From: Ewingella americana | GTDB taxonomy: Bacteria; Pseudomonadota; Gammaproteobacteria; Enterobacterales; Enterobacteriaceae | Length of the DNA stretch: 64,000 nucleotides | Direction of reading: 5' to 3' | Assembly (NCBI RefSeq): GCF_006438725.1 | Contig: NZ_RCZD01000002.1 | Span: 125,294 to 189,293 of the forward strand | Part shown: positions 1-8,899 of the stretch, piece by piece | How positions within the stretch are numbered: position 1 is the stretch's first letter | Layout: every line of letters starts with the position of its first letter | Position numbers and translations under genes: made by a program | Notes under the pieces: model-generated | Seen by the model: only the letters and a program-made list of their open reading frames with translations | Databases searched by the model: none | What the model was told of the DNA's origin: nothing

Positions 1-117
1 GTCGGCTGGATTGCACACTGGAACGAGATGCACCAGGACGGCATCAAAATCGCCCGCCCTCGCCAGCTCTATACCGGTTACGATCAACGTGATTTTCATT
101 CTCAGCTGAAAAAATAA
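1..117 (+). CDS. gltA: citrate synthase, C-terminal 38 residues (partial)
   Basis: The window opens inside a plus-strand reading frame that ends with a TAA stop at 115-117. The visible residues begin [10 protein letters not shown] and contain [10 protein letters not shown], which matches the extreme C-terminus of type II (hexameric) enterobacterial citrate synthase from memory. The enzyme condenses acetyl-CoA and oxaloacetate in the TCA cycle in the cytoplasm. Only the tail is present, so active-site residues cannot be checked. A strong terminator follows directly. Confidence 0.93.
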   Translation, partial: VGWIAHWNEMHQDGIKIARPRQLYTGYDQRDFHSQLKK

Positions 118-138
118 GCTCTCCTTTTCAACGCTGAC

Positions 139-168
139 AAAAAAGGCACCTTCGGGTGCCTTTTTCTT
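139..168 (+). terminator. rho-independent terminator after gltA
   Basis: A 10-bp stem AAAAGGCACC / GGTGCCTTTT closes on a TTCG tetraloop at 141-164 and is followed by T-rich sequence. The upstream A-run means it could also serve the convergent nei operon from the other strand. Confidence 0.9.
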
Positions 169-181
169 TGCATTCAATCCT

Positions 182-976
182 CTACACCTGACAAACCGGG
201 CACCAGAAGAAGGGCCGCGATGACACACTGCCTTTGACTATCGGATCGCCGCAGCGCTCGCAGGGTTTCCCGGTGCGCCCAAAGACGTTGAAGCGAAAGA
301 GTGCGCCGTGGTGCACATTTTCATCCATCGTGCCGCGCGTGGCGTACGACAAACGGGCGACGGACAAACAGGCATCGGCCAGCGCATCAAGCTCGGTATC
401 ATTCAGTTCTTTTGGTTTATGCCCCGGCAACAATTTTGCCAGCCACAGGATCTCAGCCCGCAGATAATTCCCCAACCCGGCCAGAAACGCCTGATCCAAC
501 AGCATACCGCCGAGCTGACGGTTGCAGAACTTAGGAGAAAGTAACCGCTCACGGACCTGCGCGACGGTCAGAGTGTCGTCCAGTACGTCCGGGCCGATAC
601 GTTGCAGGAACGGATGATTTTCGATCTCGGCTGTCTCGTAAATACCGATCTCTGACGCGCTGTACAGCAGGATGGACCCATCGGTAGTTTCCAGTTTCAC
701 CCGCAGAGAACGTTGGGTTTCTTTAGGGAGTTCACCGGCGTTGACCACCCGCCAGACACCGTACAGCTGATTGTGGCTGTAGAGCGTCTGGCCGTTGGAA
801 AAGTGCGTCAGCAGCGCTTTGCCACGGGTTTCTATTGACGTGACTTTAGTGCCCCTGAGGGCTGACTGGTAAGGCTTCAACGAGGGAAACGCAAACCAGA
901 CATCCGTGAGCGGTTTATTGACCACCGCACGCACCAGCAAATCGGCGGCGCGGCGAATTTCAGGACCTTCAGGCAT
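182..976 (-). CDS. nei: endonuclease VIII (Nei) DNA glycosylase/AP lyase
   Basis: This 264-residue protein removes oxidised pyrimidines and nicks the abasic site in base-excision repair. It begins [14 protein letters not shown], with the Pro2 nucleophile and Glu3 typical of the Fpg/Nei family. It ends in a zinc finger with the pattern C-x2-C-x16-C-x2-C (CERC ... CPVC). Length equals E. coli Nei (263). Its ATG overlaps the stop of pcp by one base (ATGA arrangement), so it is probably translationally coupled as the last gene of the pxp-pcp operon. In E. coli nei also follows the pxp genes. Confidence 0.95.
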   Translation of the reverse strand: MPEGPEIRRAADLLVRAVVNKPLTDVWFAFPSLKPYQSALRGTKVTSIETRGKALLTHFSNGQTLYSHNQLYGVWRVVNAGELPKETQRSLRVKLETTDGSILLYSASEIGIYETAEIENHPFLQRIGPDVLDDTLTVAQVRERLLSPKFCNRQLGGMLLDQAFLAGLGNYLRAEILWLAKLLPGHKPKELNDTELDALADACLSVARLSYATRGTMDENVHHGALFRFNVFGRTGKPCERCGDPIVKGSVSSRPFFWCPVCQV

Positions 977-1626
977 CAGTGCGTTGCGCCCTCCGCCACC
1001 CGTAAGTCCTGCTCGGTATGCAGGGCAATCGCGATGGTCAGTTCAAGGGCCTCAAGCACGGTTTTCACCGACATGCTCGGCTGGCCGGGGTGCGCCGCCG
1101 CCTGCTCAGGCAGATACGGAATATGAATAAACCCGCCCTTCACCACTTTGCACGACGGCTGCGCCAGACGATGCAACAGCCCGTACATCACGTGATTGCA
1201 GACATAGGTCCCCGCCGTTTGCGAGACAGTGGCAGGGATCCCCGCTTCGCGTAAACCGTTAACAATCGCCTTAATCGGCAACTGCGAGAAATAAGCCGCC
1301 GGGGCATCGCTGACAATCGGTCGATCGACGGGCTGGTTGCCTTCGTTATCAGCAATCCGCGCGTCATCAACGTTAATCGCTACGCGCTCAACGCTGAAAT
1401 CAGCCCGACCTCCCGCCTGCCCCACCGCAATCACCATCACCGGGTCAACTTCATCAATCGCCACATTCAGCGCATCAATGGCTTTGCCAAACACACAGGG
1501 AAGCTGGCGGATCACAATGCGCGCACCTGAGAGTTCCAGATCCTCCAGTTGCTTCACCACTTCCCATGACGGATTAAGACGTTCACCGCCAAAGGGTTCA
1601 AATCCGGTAACCAGAACTTTACGCAT
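976..1626 (-). CDS. pcp: pyrrolidone-carboxylate peptidase (pyroglutamyl peptidase I)
   Basis: This 216-residue cytoplasmic cysteine peptidase (C15 family) removes N-terminal pyroglutamate from peptides. The expected catalytic triad is visible: Glu80 (in FSVERVA), Cys143 (in TYVCNHVMY) and His168 (in [10 protein letters not shown]). An N-terminal VTGFEPFGG motif is also typical. The start has a GAGAGG Shine-Dalgarno. It lies 26 bp after pxpA and overlaps nei. Its product, 5-oxoproline, is the substrate of the PxpABC enzyme encoded just upstream, so the operon forms a short salvage route from peptides to glutamate. Confidence 0.96.
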   Translation of the reverse strand: MRKVLVTGFEPFGGERLNPSWEVVKQLEDLELSGARIVIRQLPCVFGKAIDALNVAIDEVDPVMVIAVGQAGGRADFSVERVAINVDDARIADNEGNQPVDRPIVSDAPAAYFSQLPIKAIVNGLREAGIPATVSQTAGTYVCNHVMYGLLHRLAQPSCKVVKGGFIHIPYLPEQAAAHPGQPSMSVKTVLEALELTIAIALHTEQDLRVAEGATH

Positions 1627-1652
1627 AGCCTCTCCTGATACTTTTTATAAGA

Positions 1653-2402
1653 TTAGCCTGCACTGACCAAAATATCCTGCTCGCGAAACGCGTCGCGTAA
1701 GCGGCGGGCGAATTCCAGCGCGTGTTCACCGTCACCATGCAGGCAGACAGTATCGGCCTGTACCGGAACGCGAACCGCGTCACGACTGATAACCGCCTGT
1801 TGCTTCACCATCATCAGCGTTTGCTGTAAGGCCAGTTCATCGCGTTCAATCAGCGCATCAGGCTGGCTGCGCGGCACCAGCGTACCGTCGCTTTGATAAC
1901 GGCGGTCGGCAAACACTTCCTGACGGATTGTCAGGCCCAAACGTTCACCGGCGCGGATCAATTCACTGCCCGCCAACCCCACCAGCCGTAATGTTGGGTC
2001 AACGCTAAACACCGCACGGGCGATAGCTTCCGCAAGCTTTGGGTCAGTCGCCGCCTGGTTGTAAAGCATACCGTGCGGTTTGACATGAACCATTTTTGCA
2101 CCTTCAGCATGACAGAGTGCTGCCAGCGCGCCGAGCTGATACACCACCTGCGCGAAAACCATTTCCGCCGGCAGCTGCATGGCAGTACGCCCGAAGTTTT
2201 CGCGGTCAGGGAAACTCGGGTGCGCGCCAATCGCCACGTTATATTTCAGCGCCCAGCGAACCGATTGCTGCATAGTCTGCGCATCACCGGCGTGAAACCC
2301 GCAGGCGATGTTAGCGGAGCTGACTAACTGCAACAGTGCTTCATCATTGGCGCAGCCTTCGCCAAGATCGGCGTTGAGATCCACCGTGGTTTTAACACTC
2401 AT
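1653..2402 (-). CDS. pxpA: 5-oxoprolinase subunit A (LamB/YcsF family)
   Basis: This 249-residue protein starts [17 protein letters not shown], the family signature, followed by [11 protein letters not shown] and VKPHGMLYN. PxpA works with PxpB and PxpC in the ATP-dependent ring opening of 5-oxoproline to glutamate in the cytoplasm. The start overlaps the 3' end of pxpC by 11 bp, a tight coupling typical of a stoichiometric complex. E. coli ybgL is the orthologue. Family and context agree. Confidence 0.96.
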   Translation of the reverse strand: MSVKTTVDLNADLGEGCANDEALLQLVSSANIACGFHAGDAQTMQQSVRWALKYNVAIGAHPSFPDRENFGRTAMQLPAEMVFAQVVYQLGALAALCHAEGAKMVHVKPHGMLYNQAATDPKLAEAIARAVFSVDPTLRLVGLAGSELIRAGERLGLTIRQEVFADRRYQSDGTLVPRSQPDALIERDELALQQTLMMVKQQAVISRDAVRVPVQADTVCLHGDGEHALEFARRLRDAFREQDILVSAG

Positions 2403-3321
2403 GCAGACCCCATTTTACCTGATCGATAAAACGCTGCTGCTCACGTAGCGCCGTTTGCGCGTCGTCCAGCGAGCACTTCACAAAATGCACCGGCTCGCCC
2501 AGACGGATTTGTGCCAAATTGTATAAATCCGCTTCAATCACGCAGGCAATACGCGGATAGCCGCCGGTCGTCTGGGCATCAGCCATCAGCACGATCGGCT
2601 GGCCGCCGTGCGGCACCTGCACCACGCCCGGCAACAGCCCGTGCGATAACATTTCACGGCCGGTTTCACGTTTAAGCGCATGACCGTGCAGGCGGTAACC
2701 CATGCGGTTACTCTGCGGGCTGAGTTGCCACGACGTGCGCCAGAAGGCGTCGCGGGATTCCGCGCTAAACTCCTGATACTCCGGCCCAGGCAGAGCGCGA
2801 ACACGGTTGCCGAACAGCAGCTGTTTAATGCCATTCGACTGTTTGGGTTCCTGCCATACGTTGCCGACCGGCAAATGATCGCCATCGCGCAGCGGACGCC
2901 CATCCAGGCCGCCGAAACCCGTTTTGAGATCGGTACTGCGCGACCCTAAAACTTCAGGGACATCGATGCCGCCGGAGACCGCCAGATAGCTGCGCATGCC
3001 CCGCATTGGGGTTTTCATGGTCAGGATCTGACCGGGTTTTACCGCATAACGCCAGCCGGTCCACAGCGACTGGCCGTCCAGTTCGGCGTGACACCCTGCA
3101 CCGGTCAGCGCAATCCAGCCTGCGCGGTTGAACTCAGTGCTGAACTGGCCGAGGGTGATTTCCAGCCCTGCCGCGTTCTCGTCATTCCCCACCAGCAAAT
3201 TGCCGATGCGCAGCGCAGGGGCATCCAGCGCGCCGGTCTGGCTGACGCCCAACTGGCGGTAACCACTGCGGCCCAGATCCTGCACAGTGGTGAAGATCCC
3301 CGCACGAATAATGTTTAACAT
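2392..3321 (-). CDS. pxpC: 5-oxoprolinase subunit C (biotin-dependent carboxyltransferase-like)
   Basis: The 309-residue product begins [33 protein letters not shown], characteristic of the KipA/YbgK family. An in-frame extension of 15 residues exists upstream, but the ATG at 3321 has an ideal AAGGAGGG Shine-Dalgarno and was chosen. It overlaps pxpB by 7 bp and pxpA by 11 bp. It acts with PxpA and PxpB in pyroglutamate hydrolysis. The family resembles carboxyltransferase domains but no biotin reaction is implied. Confidence 0.95.
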   Translation of the reverse strand: MLNIIRAGIFTTVQDLGRSGYRQLGVSQTGALDAPALRIGNLLVGNDENAAGLEITLGQFSTEFNRAGWIALTGAGCHAELDGQSLWTGWRYAVKPGQILTMKTPMRGMRSYLAVSGGIDVPEVLGSRSTDLKTGFGGLDGRPLRDGDHLPVGNVWQEPKQSNGIKQLLFGNRVRALPGPEYQEFSAESRDAFWRTSWQLSPQSNRMGYRLHGHALKRETGREMLSHGLLPGVVQVPHGGQPIVLMADAQTTGGYPRIACVIEADLYNLAQIRLGEPVHFVKCSLDDAQTALREQQRFIDQVKWGLHEC

Positions 3322-3980
3322 AGGCCCTCCTTCTGCGGCACAAAGCGTACTTTGTCGCCGGGACACAACAAGGTTGGCAGGGATTTTTGCGGATCAAACA
3401 TGACAAGCGACGTATGACCGATCACCTGCCAGCCGCCTGGGGTGATTAGCGGGTAAATCCCTGTCTGACTACCACCAATGCCGACAGAACCGGCAGGCAC
3501 CGCCAGACGCGGCTCCGCGTGGCGGGGAGTGACCAGCGCGTCAGGCATACCGCCGAGGTAAGGAAAACCGGGCTGAAAGCCCAGGAAGTAGACGATGTAT
3601 TCGGCGCCGGCATGCATCTCTACCACCTGACGCGGGCTCATGCCGGTGTGCTGCGCGACAAACGCCAGATCAGGGCCGCCGCCGCCGCCATACACCACTG
3701 GGATCTCGATCAGCCGCGACTCAGGTTCGATCGCCTCGCTCTCTTCCCACCAGCGCTGTAAACGTTCGATAGCATCCAGCGCGGAGCTTTGCGCATCGGC
3801 CAGCAACACCGTCAAATTATTCATGCCGGGAATGGTTTCACGGATTGCCGGATAAGCCTGGCGGTCTCGCAAACGCTGCGCCAGACCCCAGATCCGTTGC
3901 TGGCTCGCCAAAGAAACCGGCGGCTCAAGCTCCAGTACGACTGCGCGTTCACCCAGCAGATAACATCGTGCTCGTTGCAC
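3315..3980 (-). CDS. pxpB: 5-oxoprolinase subunit B
   Basis: This 221-residue KipI/YbgJ-family protein contains the hallmark stretch [13 protein letters not shown] near residues 133-145 and the family's [11 protein letters not shown]. It starts at a GTG preceded by GGAGT. It is the first gene of the minus-strand run pxpB-pxpC-pxpA-pcp-nei, and all junctions are overlapping or under 30 bp. Its promoter must lie in the 300-bp region shared with the divergent MFS gene. Function is cytoplasmic pyroglutamate hydrolysis with PxpA and PxpC. Confidence 0.95.
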   Translation of the reverse strand: MQRARCYLLGERAVVLELEPPVSLASQQRIWGLAQRLRDRQAYPAIRETIPGMNNLTVLLADAQSSALDAIERLQRWWEESEAIEPESRLIEIPVVYGGGGGPDLAFVAQHTGMSPRQVVEMHAGAEYIVYFLGFQPGFPYLGGMPDALVTPRHAEPRLAVPAGSVGIGGSQTGIYPLITPGGWQVIGHTSLVMFDPQKSLPTLLCPGDKVRFVPQKEGLC

Positions 3981-4038
3981 AAAACACTCCTAAGAAAAGA
4001 GGGTGGTGATAGAAATCCACCAAAAGAAAATCGTTAGA

Positions 4039-4099
4039 CTGGAAACAGTTATGCGGGAAACGGACCGACGATGTCAACTCGCCAGCCCCCTGTTTCCAG
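4039..4099. promoter_or_regulatory. 10-bp inverted repeat between divergent genes (possible operator)
   Basis: CTGGAAACAG at 4039-4048 is the reverse complement of CTGTTTCCAG at 4090-4099. The pair lies between the divergent pxpB and MFS genes. It could be a regulator site or an RNA stem. No regulator is recognised. Confidence 0.3.
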
Positions 4100-4160
4100 C
4101 CCTTTGGGTTTCGCCACTGGGTTTCAACTGCTACTCTCCCCTATATCGCTGTTTTCTCAA

Positions 4161-4280
4161 CCCAAGTAATTGGAGTTGCAACAAGGCAGCAAGGGAAAGA
4201 ATCCGATGAGCTTACTGAAGTAAGTGATTCGGATTCTTGAGTGCAGCGAACGCCGCTGCAAATTCAAGTACGAAGGGAAG
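4161..4280 (+). repeat. dispersed palindromic repeat, copy A
   Basis: This is a ~120-bp element with the left part AAGTAATTGGAGTTGCA, then AAGGCAGCAAGGG, a central hairpin CTTACTGAAGTAAG, and a right part ending CAAGTACGAAGGG. The same architecture recurs at about 11.5, 12.1, 38.8 and 45.2 kb, with fragments at 6.55 and 27.1 kb. This copy ends three bases before the TTG start of the MFS gene and supplies its Shine-Dalgarno-like GAAGGGAAG. Confidence 0.8.
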
Positions 4281-4283
4281 AGA

Positions 4284-5747
4284 TTGAAGAAGCCGCTGGT
4301 ACTGTTTTTTCCGCTATACACCACCACGCTGCTGATGCTGCTCGGCTCCGGCTTACTCACGACCTACATCTCTTTACGGCTATCAGCCATTCACGTCAGC
4401 GGCGCAATGATCGGGGCGATCATTGCGGCCAACTACGCAGGGCTGGTGATTGGCGGCAAAATCGGCCATATCCTGATTGCCCGCGTCGGCCATATCCGCG
4501 CTTACGTCTCCTGTTCGGGGATTATCACCGCCGCCGTGCTCGGCCATGGTTTAACCGACATCATCCCGGTGTGGGTTGTACTGCGGTTGATCATCGGTCT
4601 GTGCATGATGGTGCAATATATGGTGCTGGAGAGCTGGCTGAACGATCAGGCCGAATCGGCCCAGCGCGGTGTGGTGTTTGGCTTTTATATGGTGGCGTCC
4701 TATCTCGGCATGGCACTTGGCCAGATCGTTCTGATGCTCAGCGACGGTCTGGGGATCAGCACACTTATCATCATCGCGCTCTGTTTCGCCCTTTGTCTGG
4801 TGCCGATTGCCCTGACCACGCGAACCAATGTCGGGCATATGTCCCCGGCCCCAATGGAGCTGAAATTCTTTATCAATGCCATTCCTAAAGTGCTGGCGAT
4901 CACTCTGCTGATTGGCATGGTGGTCGGCTCGTTTTATGGTCTGGCACCGATTTACTCCAGCCAGCAGGAATTCACCACTCAGCAAACCGGTCTGTTTATG
5001 GCACTGGCGATTTTCGCCGGGCTGCTGGCACAGTTCCCACTGAGCTGGCTGTCGGATCACTATAACCGCAACATGCTGATGCGCATCAACGCCATCCTGC
5101 TGGCGGTGGCCGCTCTGCCGCTGGCGGTCCTGACGCACATCTCTTTCCCGGTGCTGCTGGGCATCGGGTTTGTGGTCAGCCTGATGCAATTTACGCTCTA
5201 TCCGCTGGTGGTGGCGCTGGCGAATGACATGATTGAACCGGAGCGCCGCGTGTCGCTCTCCGCCTGTCTGCTGATGGCGTTTGGCGTCGGAGCCTGTATC
5301 GGGCCACTGGCAGTCGGTGCGCTGATTGAACCCCTCGGCGGTAATATTCTGTATGCATTCTTTGCGCTGTGTGGGGCGGGGATTGTAGCGCTGAGCCGGA
5401 CTTCAGCCAAAGAAGAGGAGAGGGTCATGGCCGTAGATGCCCCTCTGCCGCATATTGCCATGCCGGACAGCCTGAGCAGTTCACCGCTGTCACCGGCGCT
5501 GAATCCAGCGTTTGATGAGCAACTGATTCAGGACACCATGCCCGCGCCGGAAATGGCCAGTGAAGATGCCGCCGCTAATGACGTCATCAATGACAATGCG
5601 TCACCGGAAGAAACCGAAGCGGAGAGCCCGTTTGCACCGCAGGGTGCTGACCCGGATGCCGATACCGGCCTGCAACGCGCTTTTACCCTACTAGAAGACA
5701 GCGCCCCGGAAGAAGCGCCGTCTGCAACAGAGAAGCAAATAAAATAG
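4284..5747 (+). CDS. MFS transporter (YcaD-like) with acidic C-terminal tail
   Basis: The protein has about 12 hydrophobic segments over residues 1-380 and the MFS layout of the YcaD/UMF type (for example NYAGLVIGGKIGHILIARVGH, resembling the loop 2-3 signature). The chosen start is TTG at 4284 (487 aa), because the open frame upstream (GTG at 4224) lies inside repeat copy A and gives an atypical charged N-terminus. The last ~105 residues are hydrophilic, rich in D, E, P, A and S, and look disordered and cytoplasmic. E. coli YcaD lacks such a tail. It occupies the slot between pxpB and ybgI where E. coli has none. Substrate unknown. It converges on ybgI with only 4 bp between stops. Confidence 0.8.
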   Translation: MKKPLVLFFPLYTTTLLMLLGSGLLTTYISLRLSAIHVSGAMIGAIIAANYAGLVIGGKIGHILIARVGHIRAYVSCSGIITAAVLGHGLTDIIPVWVVLRLIIGLCMMVQYMVLESWLNDQAESAQRGVVFGFYMVASYLGMALGQIVLMLSDGLGISTLIIIALCFALCLVPIALTTRTNVGHMSPAPMELKFFINAIPKVLAITLLIGMVVGSFYGLAPIYSSQQEFTTQQTGLFMALAIFAGLLAQFPLSWLSDHYNRNMLMRINAILLAVAALPLAVLTHISFPVLLGIGFVVSLMQFTLYPLVVALANDMIEPERRVSLSACLLMAFGVGACIGPLAVGALIEPLGGNILYAFFALCGAGIVALSRTSAKEEERVMAVDAPLPHIAMPDSLSSSPLSPALNPAFDEQLIQDTMPAPEMASEDAAANDVINDNASPEETEAESPFAPQGADPDADTGLQRAFTLLEDSAPEEAPSATEKQIK

Positions 5748-5751
5748 CCTT

Positions 5752-6495
5752 TTACGCCGGATTATCGATGTCGATAAATTTGACCTCAAACCCGTGCTCG
5801 GCAGCCAGCCACTCGCCGAGCGCTTTCACGCCATAACGTTCCGTGGCGTGATGGCCTGCGGCATAGAAATGCAGGCCCATTTCGCGGGCGATATGAATGG
5901 TTTGTTCAGAGACTTCACCGCTGATAAAGGCATCAACACCAAACTCTGCGGCCTGTTGAATAAAGCCCTGTCCGCCGCCGGAGCACCATGCTACGCGGCG
6001 GATCTCGTCCGGCCCGCCCTGAGAACTGTGTAGAACGTTTCGGTCAAGCAGCACTTCTATCCGCTGGCGCAATGCCTCTCCGGTCATCGGCACTTCCAGC
6101 TCACCGTAAGGCACCAGCGGCATCACTTCACCCTGTACCTGAATGCCGAACATTTTTGCCAGCTGGGCGTTATTACCCAGTTGCGGATGCGCGTCGAGTG
6201 GCAAATGGTAGCCATATAAATTGATGTCATTGAGCAGCAGCGTTTTCAGACGATTTCGCTTCATGCCGCGCACCACCGCCGGTTCATTTTTCCAGAAATA
6301 ACCGTGGTGAACGACGATAGCGTCCGCTTTATGCTCCACTGCCGCGTCAAGCAAGGCCTGAGATGCCGTCACACCGGTGACAATGCGACGCACCTCAGCG
6401 CGGCCTTCCACCTGCAAACCGTTCGGTGCGTAATCCTGAAAGTTATTTACGTCAAGTTTTTGATTGATCAGGGCTTCTAGCTGGAGATTGTTCAT
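5752..6495 (-). CDS. ybgI: Nif3-like dinuclear metal-centre protein YbgI
   Basis: This 247-residue protein has the same length as E. coli YbgI and starts MNNLQLEALINQKLDVNNFQDY. Metal-ligand motifs are visible: VVHHGYFWK (about residues 61-69) and YAAGHHATERYG near the C-terminus. The family forms hexameric toroids with two metal ions per subunit and is often annotated as 'GTP cyclohydrolase 1 type 2 homolog'. Its physiological reaction is unsettled. In E. coli it sits beside the pxp genes as here, but on the opposite strand relation to its neighbour. Confidence 0.92.
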   Translation of the reverse strand: MNNLQLEALINQKLDVNNFQDYAPNGLQVEGRAEVRRIVTGVTASQALLDAAVEHKADAIVVHHGYFWKNEPAVVRGMKRNRLKTLLLNDINLYGYHLPLDAHPQLGNNAQLAKMFGIQVQGEVMPLVPYGELEVPMTGEALRQRIEVLLDRNVLHSSQGGPDEIRRVAWCSGGGQGFIQQAAEFGVDAFISGEVSEQTIHIAREMGLHFYAAGHHATERYGVKALGEWLAAEHGFEVKFIDIDNPA

Positions 6496-6549
6496 GGCAA
6501 ATCCGGTATTCAGTCAACATGATAAAAGGATAACGTAAGCCAGATAGAT

Positions 6550-6572
6550 CCCCTAAATAATTGAAGTTGCGG
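6550..6572 (+). repeat. fragment of the dispersed repeat (left end)
   Basis: The stretch CCTAAATAATTGAAGTTGC matches the left end of the repeat family (compare CCCAAAATAATTCGAGTT in the copy near 45.28 kb). The rest of the element is missing or unrecognisable, so this appears to be a remnant. Confidence 0.45.
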
Positions 6573-6590
6573 CATCGGAGTCCCTGATGG

Positions 6591-7100
6591 TCAGTTGAAC
6601 CACTTGCCGGCTTTGACCTCCTGCGCCTTCCCTTCGCTTATCATCTGCGCCTGTTTCCCCTGCGACAGATTCCGGTTGGCATCCGCCTGCGACTGCGTTA
6701 CATCCGTTTGTGCCGCCTGCTGTTTAAGATCCTGGGCGATAAATTCATTTTCATGTGCCGTCCGCGCGGCCAGTTGCTGCAATTCCAGCTTCTGTTTGTC
6801 GATATTCAACGCACGCAACTGATCCTCGTAATTCTGATCCCGGCTTTTATCTTTCAGACGCTCCGTTTCCCGCGCCCTGGCCCGGGCATTTGCAGCCGCA
6901 ATACGTTTATTACGCTCGGCTTCGCGATATTGATAATAGGCATCGACACGGGCGTCATAATCGTCCCAACGTGCCTGTTGTTCCACCAGCCCCTGATTTT
7001 CGGCCTGAGCTACATTAGATAATTGTTGCTGTACGTCGGCGGCATATACGGCAACCGGCGAAATAAGAGCGCTAATAAGTAACAGTGCTAATTTCTTCAT
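6591..7100 (-). CDS. secreted coiled-coil protein, DUF5384-like
   Basis: The 169-residue product has a Sec signal peptide (MKKLALLLISALISPVAVYA, cleavage after AYA-like VYA). The mature part is almost entirely charged, Q/A/E/R-rich helix of coiled-coil character, and it has no enzyme motif. I believe it belongs to the DUF5384 family of enterobacterial periplasmic proteins, but this is from memory. The ATG at 7100 fits GGGA spacing better than the one at 7103. It follows the lipoprotein gene by 9 bp and is almost certainly co-transcribed with it. Confidence 0.72.
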   Translation of the reverse strand: MKKLALLLISALISPVAVYAADVQQQLSNVAQAENQGLVEQQARWDDYDARVDAYYQYREAERNKRIAAANARARARETERLKDKSRDQNYEDQLRALNIDKQKLELQQLAARTAHENEFIAQDLKQQAAQTDVTQSQADANRNLSQGKQAQMISEGKAQEVKAGKWFN

Positions 7101-7109
7101 CATATTCCC

Positions 7110-7625
7110 TTATTTATTTACCGGGCAGGTGCTATTGGGCTGAATACGGGTTTCATTCTTTTGTGTCATAAAGACCACTGCCAGACCCGTGGTGAACTGA
7201 CAAGCACGTCCGGCCTGCACGGAAGTAAATATTTTAGTGTCATCTTTATAGCTGAGACTTACCCCTTCCACGATATTACGGGTATTCACCGTCGAGCCTG
7301 TCACCGCGCCAATCGTTGCGCCACCTACCGCACCGCCGGCTGTCGCCAGATCACCACCGCTGCCCAATGCGAAGCCGACAACGCCCCCGGCGATGGCGCC
7401 AATGACGGTTCCGACCAGCACCGCTGTATTATGATTATCCGTATTATCAACGGCTATTTTTGCCGGAAGCACAGAAAGAATATTCACCGTGCGCGTTTCC
7501 TGTGGCGCATTTAGCTGACCAGGCGTAAAAACATCAGCGGCATATTGATCGGCATTCGACTGACAGCCAGATAATAAGCTCACTAATAATAATGATGAGA
7601 CGGAAACAGCGGTATTTTTTTTCAC
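7110..7625 (-). CDS. glycine-zipper lipoprotein
   Basis: This 171-residue protein has a lipoprotein signal ending in the lipobox LLSGC (Cys21), then a hydrophilic stretch. A glycine-zipper segment follows at about residues 70-110 (GTVIGAIAGGVVGFALGSG and GGAVGGATIGAVTG). This arrangement resembles SlyB/PcpY-type envelope lipoproteins. The C-terminal region has two cysteines that could pair. Translation starts at GTG with GGGAAG upstream. It forms a two-gene unit with the coiled-coil protein. The function is not known; an envelope role is inferred. Confidence 0.75.
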   Translation of the reverse strand: MKKNTAVSVSSLLLVSLLSGCQSNADQYAADVFTPGQLNAPQETRTVNILSVLPAKIAVDNTDNHNTAVLVGTVIGAIAGGVVGFALGSGGDLATAGGAVGGATIGAVTGSTVNTRNIVEGVSLSYKDDTKIFTSVQAGRACQFTTGLAVVFMTQKNETRIQPNSTCPVNK

Positions 7626-7831
7626 GATTCTTCCCTGGCATCGAAATTATAGAGTTCGAATAAACTCAGGGAATAGTACGGCGGGAAATTTTTATCTGCC
7701 GTCAGGAATTGTCATTCACCCTGACGCATTCTTAACACTTCATCCATAATTGATGGCTGCAGGCCAAAAATGAGCGGTTACTTTCTCCATAATTGATTCG
7801 GAATAGTCTCAATTATAGTTGGGTCAATATT

Positions 7832-7860
7832 GAGTCTGATTTTCCGGAAAAATCAGACTC
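7832..7860 (-). terminator. strong hairpin after the phosphodiesterase gene
   Basis: A 12-bp stem (GAGTCTGATTTT / AAAATCAGACTC) closes on CCGG. It lies 20 bp beyond the stop of the minus-strand phosphodiesterase gene. The usual downstream T-run is weak, so termination is likely but not certain. Confidence 0.55.
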
Positions 7861-7880
7861 AGAAGGGGATCAAACGTTGA

Positions 7881-8861
7881 TTAAAATTCCATCTTATCGC
7901 CCTGCTGCATCCTGACAAATTTCACGCCGAGATCGTTGCCTTTTTCCAGCTGGCGGGCGATCTCCGCTTCAGGATCGACACCGGCTTTCAGGCTCGGTTT
8001 GACGTGGCTGATAATCACGGTCAGGCCTTTTAGTGAACCGGTACCGCCGCTGGCGATTTCGAATACTTTCAGCTCTTTCAGTAACCATTCCGGGGTTAAA
8101 TGCCCAAACAGTTGGCTGTCCGGCACGCCGTCAGGATAAGAGGTTTCGATGATCATTCCCTTCAGACGCCTGGCCTTGACCTCATCCCCCAGCACCCGCC
8201 AGACCGCCTCCAGATTTTTCGCTTTCTCAACTTGATCCGGGCCGGTATCACCAAAGAACGCGAACGACTCATTGTTACGGCTGAGCAGAATCATACTTGA
8301 TGGCGTACCGCCATGACTGAGCGGGTAAATAATGCCATCCAAACCGGTCAGACCAATGGAGAAACGCTGGGCTGGACGCGGCGCATTCAGCCGGTAGGTG
8401 CCAATACGCAAACCGCTGCCCGCATCAGTGAAATTAGGCCACACTTTGCCGTTGAAGTAGTGCTGACGCAGGGTACCGATGGTATCTGCCGTTCCATAAA
8501 TCGGTTTGTGGCTGTCTTCAGGGGAGCTGATGATAAGCCCGGCAAGGTGATCCAAATGGCCGTGGCTGATGAAGTAACCCCCGATCAGATTGCGGAATAC
8601 CGCGCCCTGCGGGGTATAAGGAGCTGAGTTTGCTACCGTCACCTGCGGAAAGGCGCCTTTTTCCAGTGCCTTGCTGATGCCCGGCAAAACCGAGCCAGCA
8701 TCCAGTCCGAAATACAGTTTTTCATCGTTGCTGCGGATCAAATACGAAGTGAGGTTTCCCTCCTCCACGCCGCCGTGAACGCCAAGCGCCACCACGTCAA
8801 AACCGGCCATTGCCTGACTGGTCGAACACGCCAGGATCAGCGCCAACATTGTATTTCTCAT
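7881..8861 (-). CDS. cpdP: class II 3',5'-cyclic nucleotide phosphodiesterase, periplasmic (CpdP-like)
   Basis: The 326-residue protein begins with a signal peptide (MRNTMLALILACSTSQAMA) and carries the metallo-beta-lactamase-like motif HGHLDH at about residues 100-105, followed by conserved GGTPSS and FGDTG motifs. These are features of class II cyclic-nucleotide phosphodiesterases such as Vibrio fischeri periplasmic CpdP and yeast PDE1. It probably hydrolyses extracytoplasmic cAMP. The ATG at 8861 was chosen because GGAG is seven bases upstream. It lies 38 bp after phrB on the same strand, so it may be read from the ybgA-phr promoter. Confidence 0.83.
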   Translation of the reverse strand: MRNTMLALILACSTSQAMAGFDVVALGVHGGVEEGNLTSYLIRSNDEKLYFGLDAGSVLPGISKALEKGAFPQVTVANSAPYTPQGAVFRNLIGGYFISHGHLDHLAGLIISSPEDSHKPIYGTADTIGTLRQHYFNGKVWPNFTDAGSGLRIGTYRLNAPRPAQRFSIGLTGLDGIIYPLSHGGTPSSMILLSRNNESFAFFGDTGPDQVEKAKNLEAVWRVLGDEVKARRLKGMIIETSYPDGVPDSQLFGHLTPEWLLKELKVFEIASGGTGSLKGLTVIISHVKPSLKAGVDPEAEIARQLEKGNDLGVKFVRMQQGDKMEF

Positions 8862-8899
8862 CACATCGCTCCGTGTGTGGTGAAGATTGCTGTTGGTGG

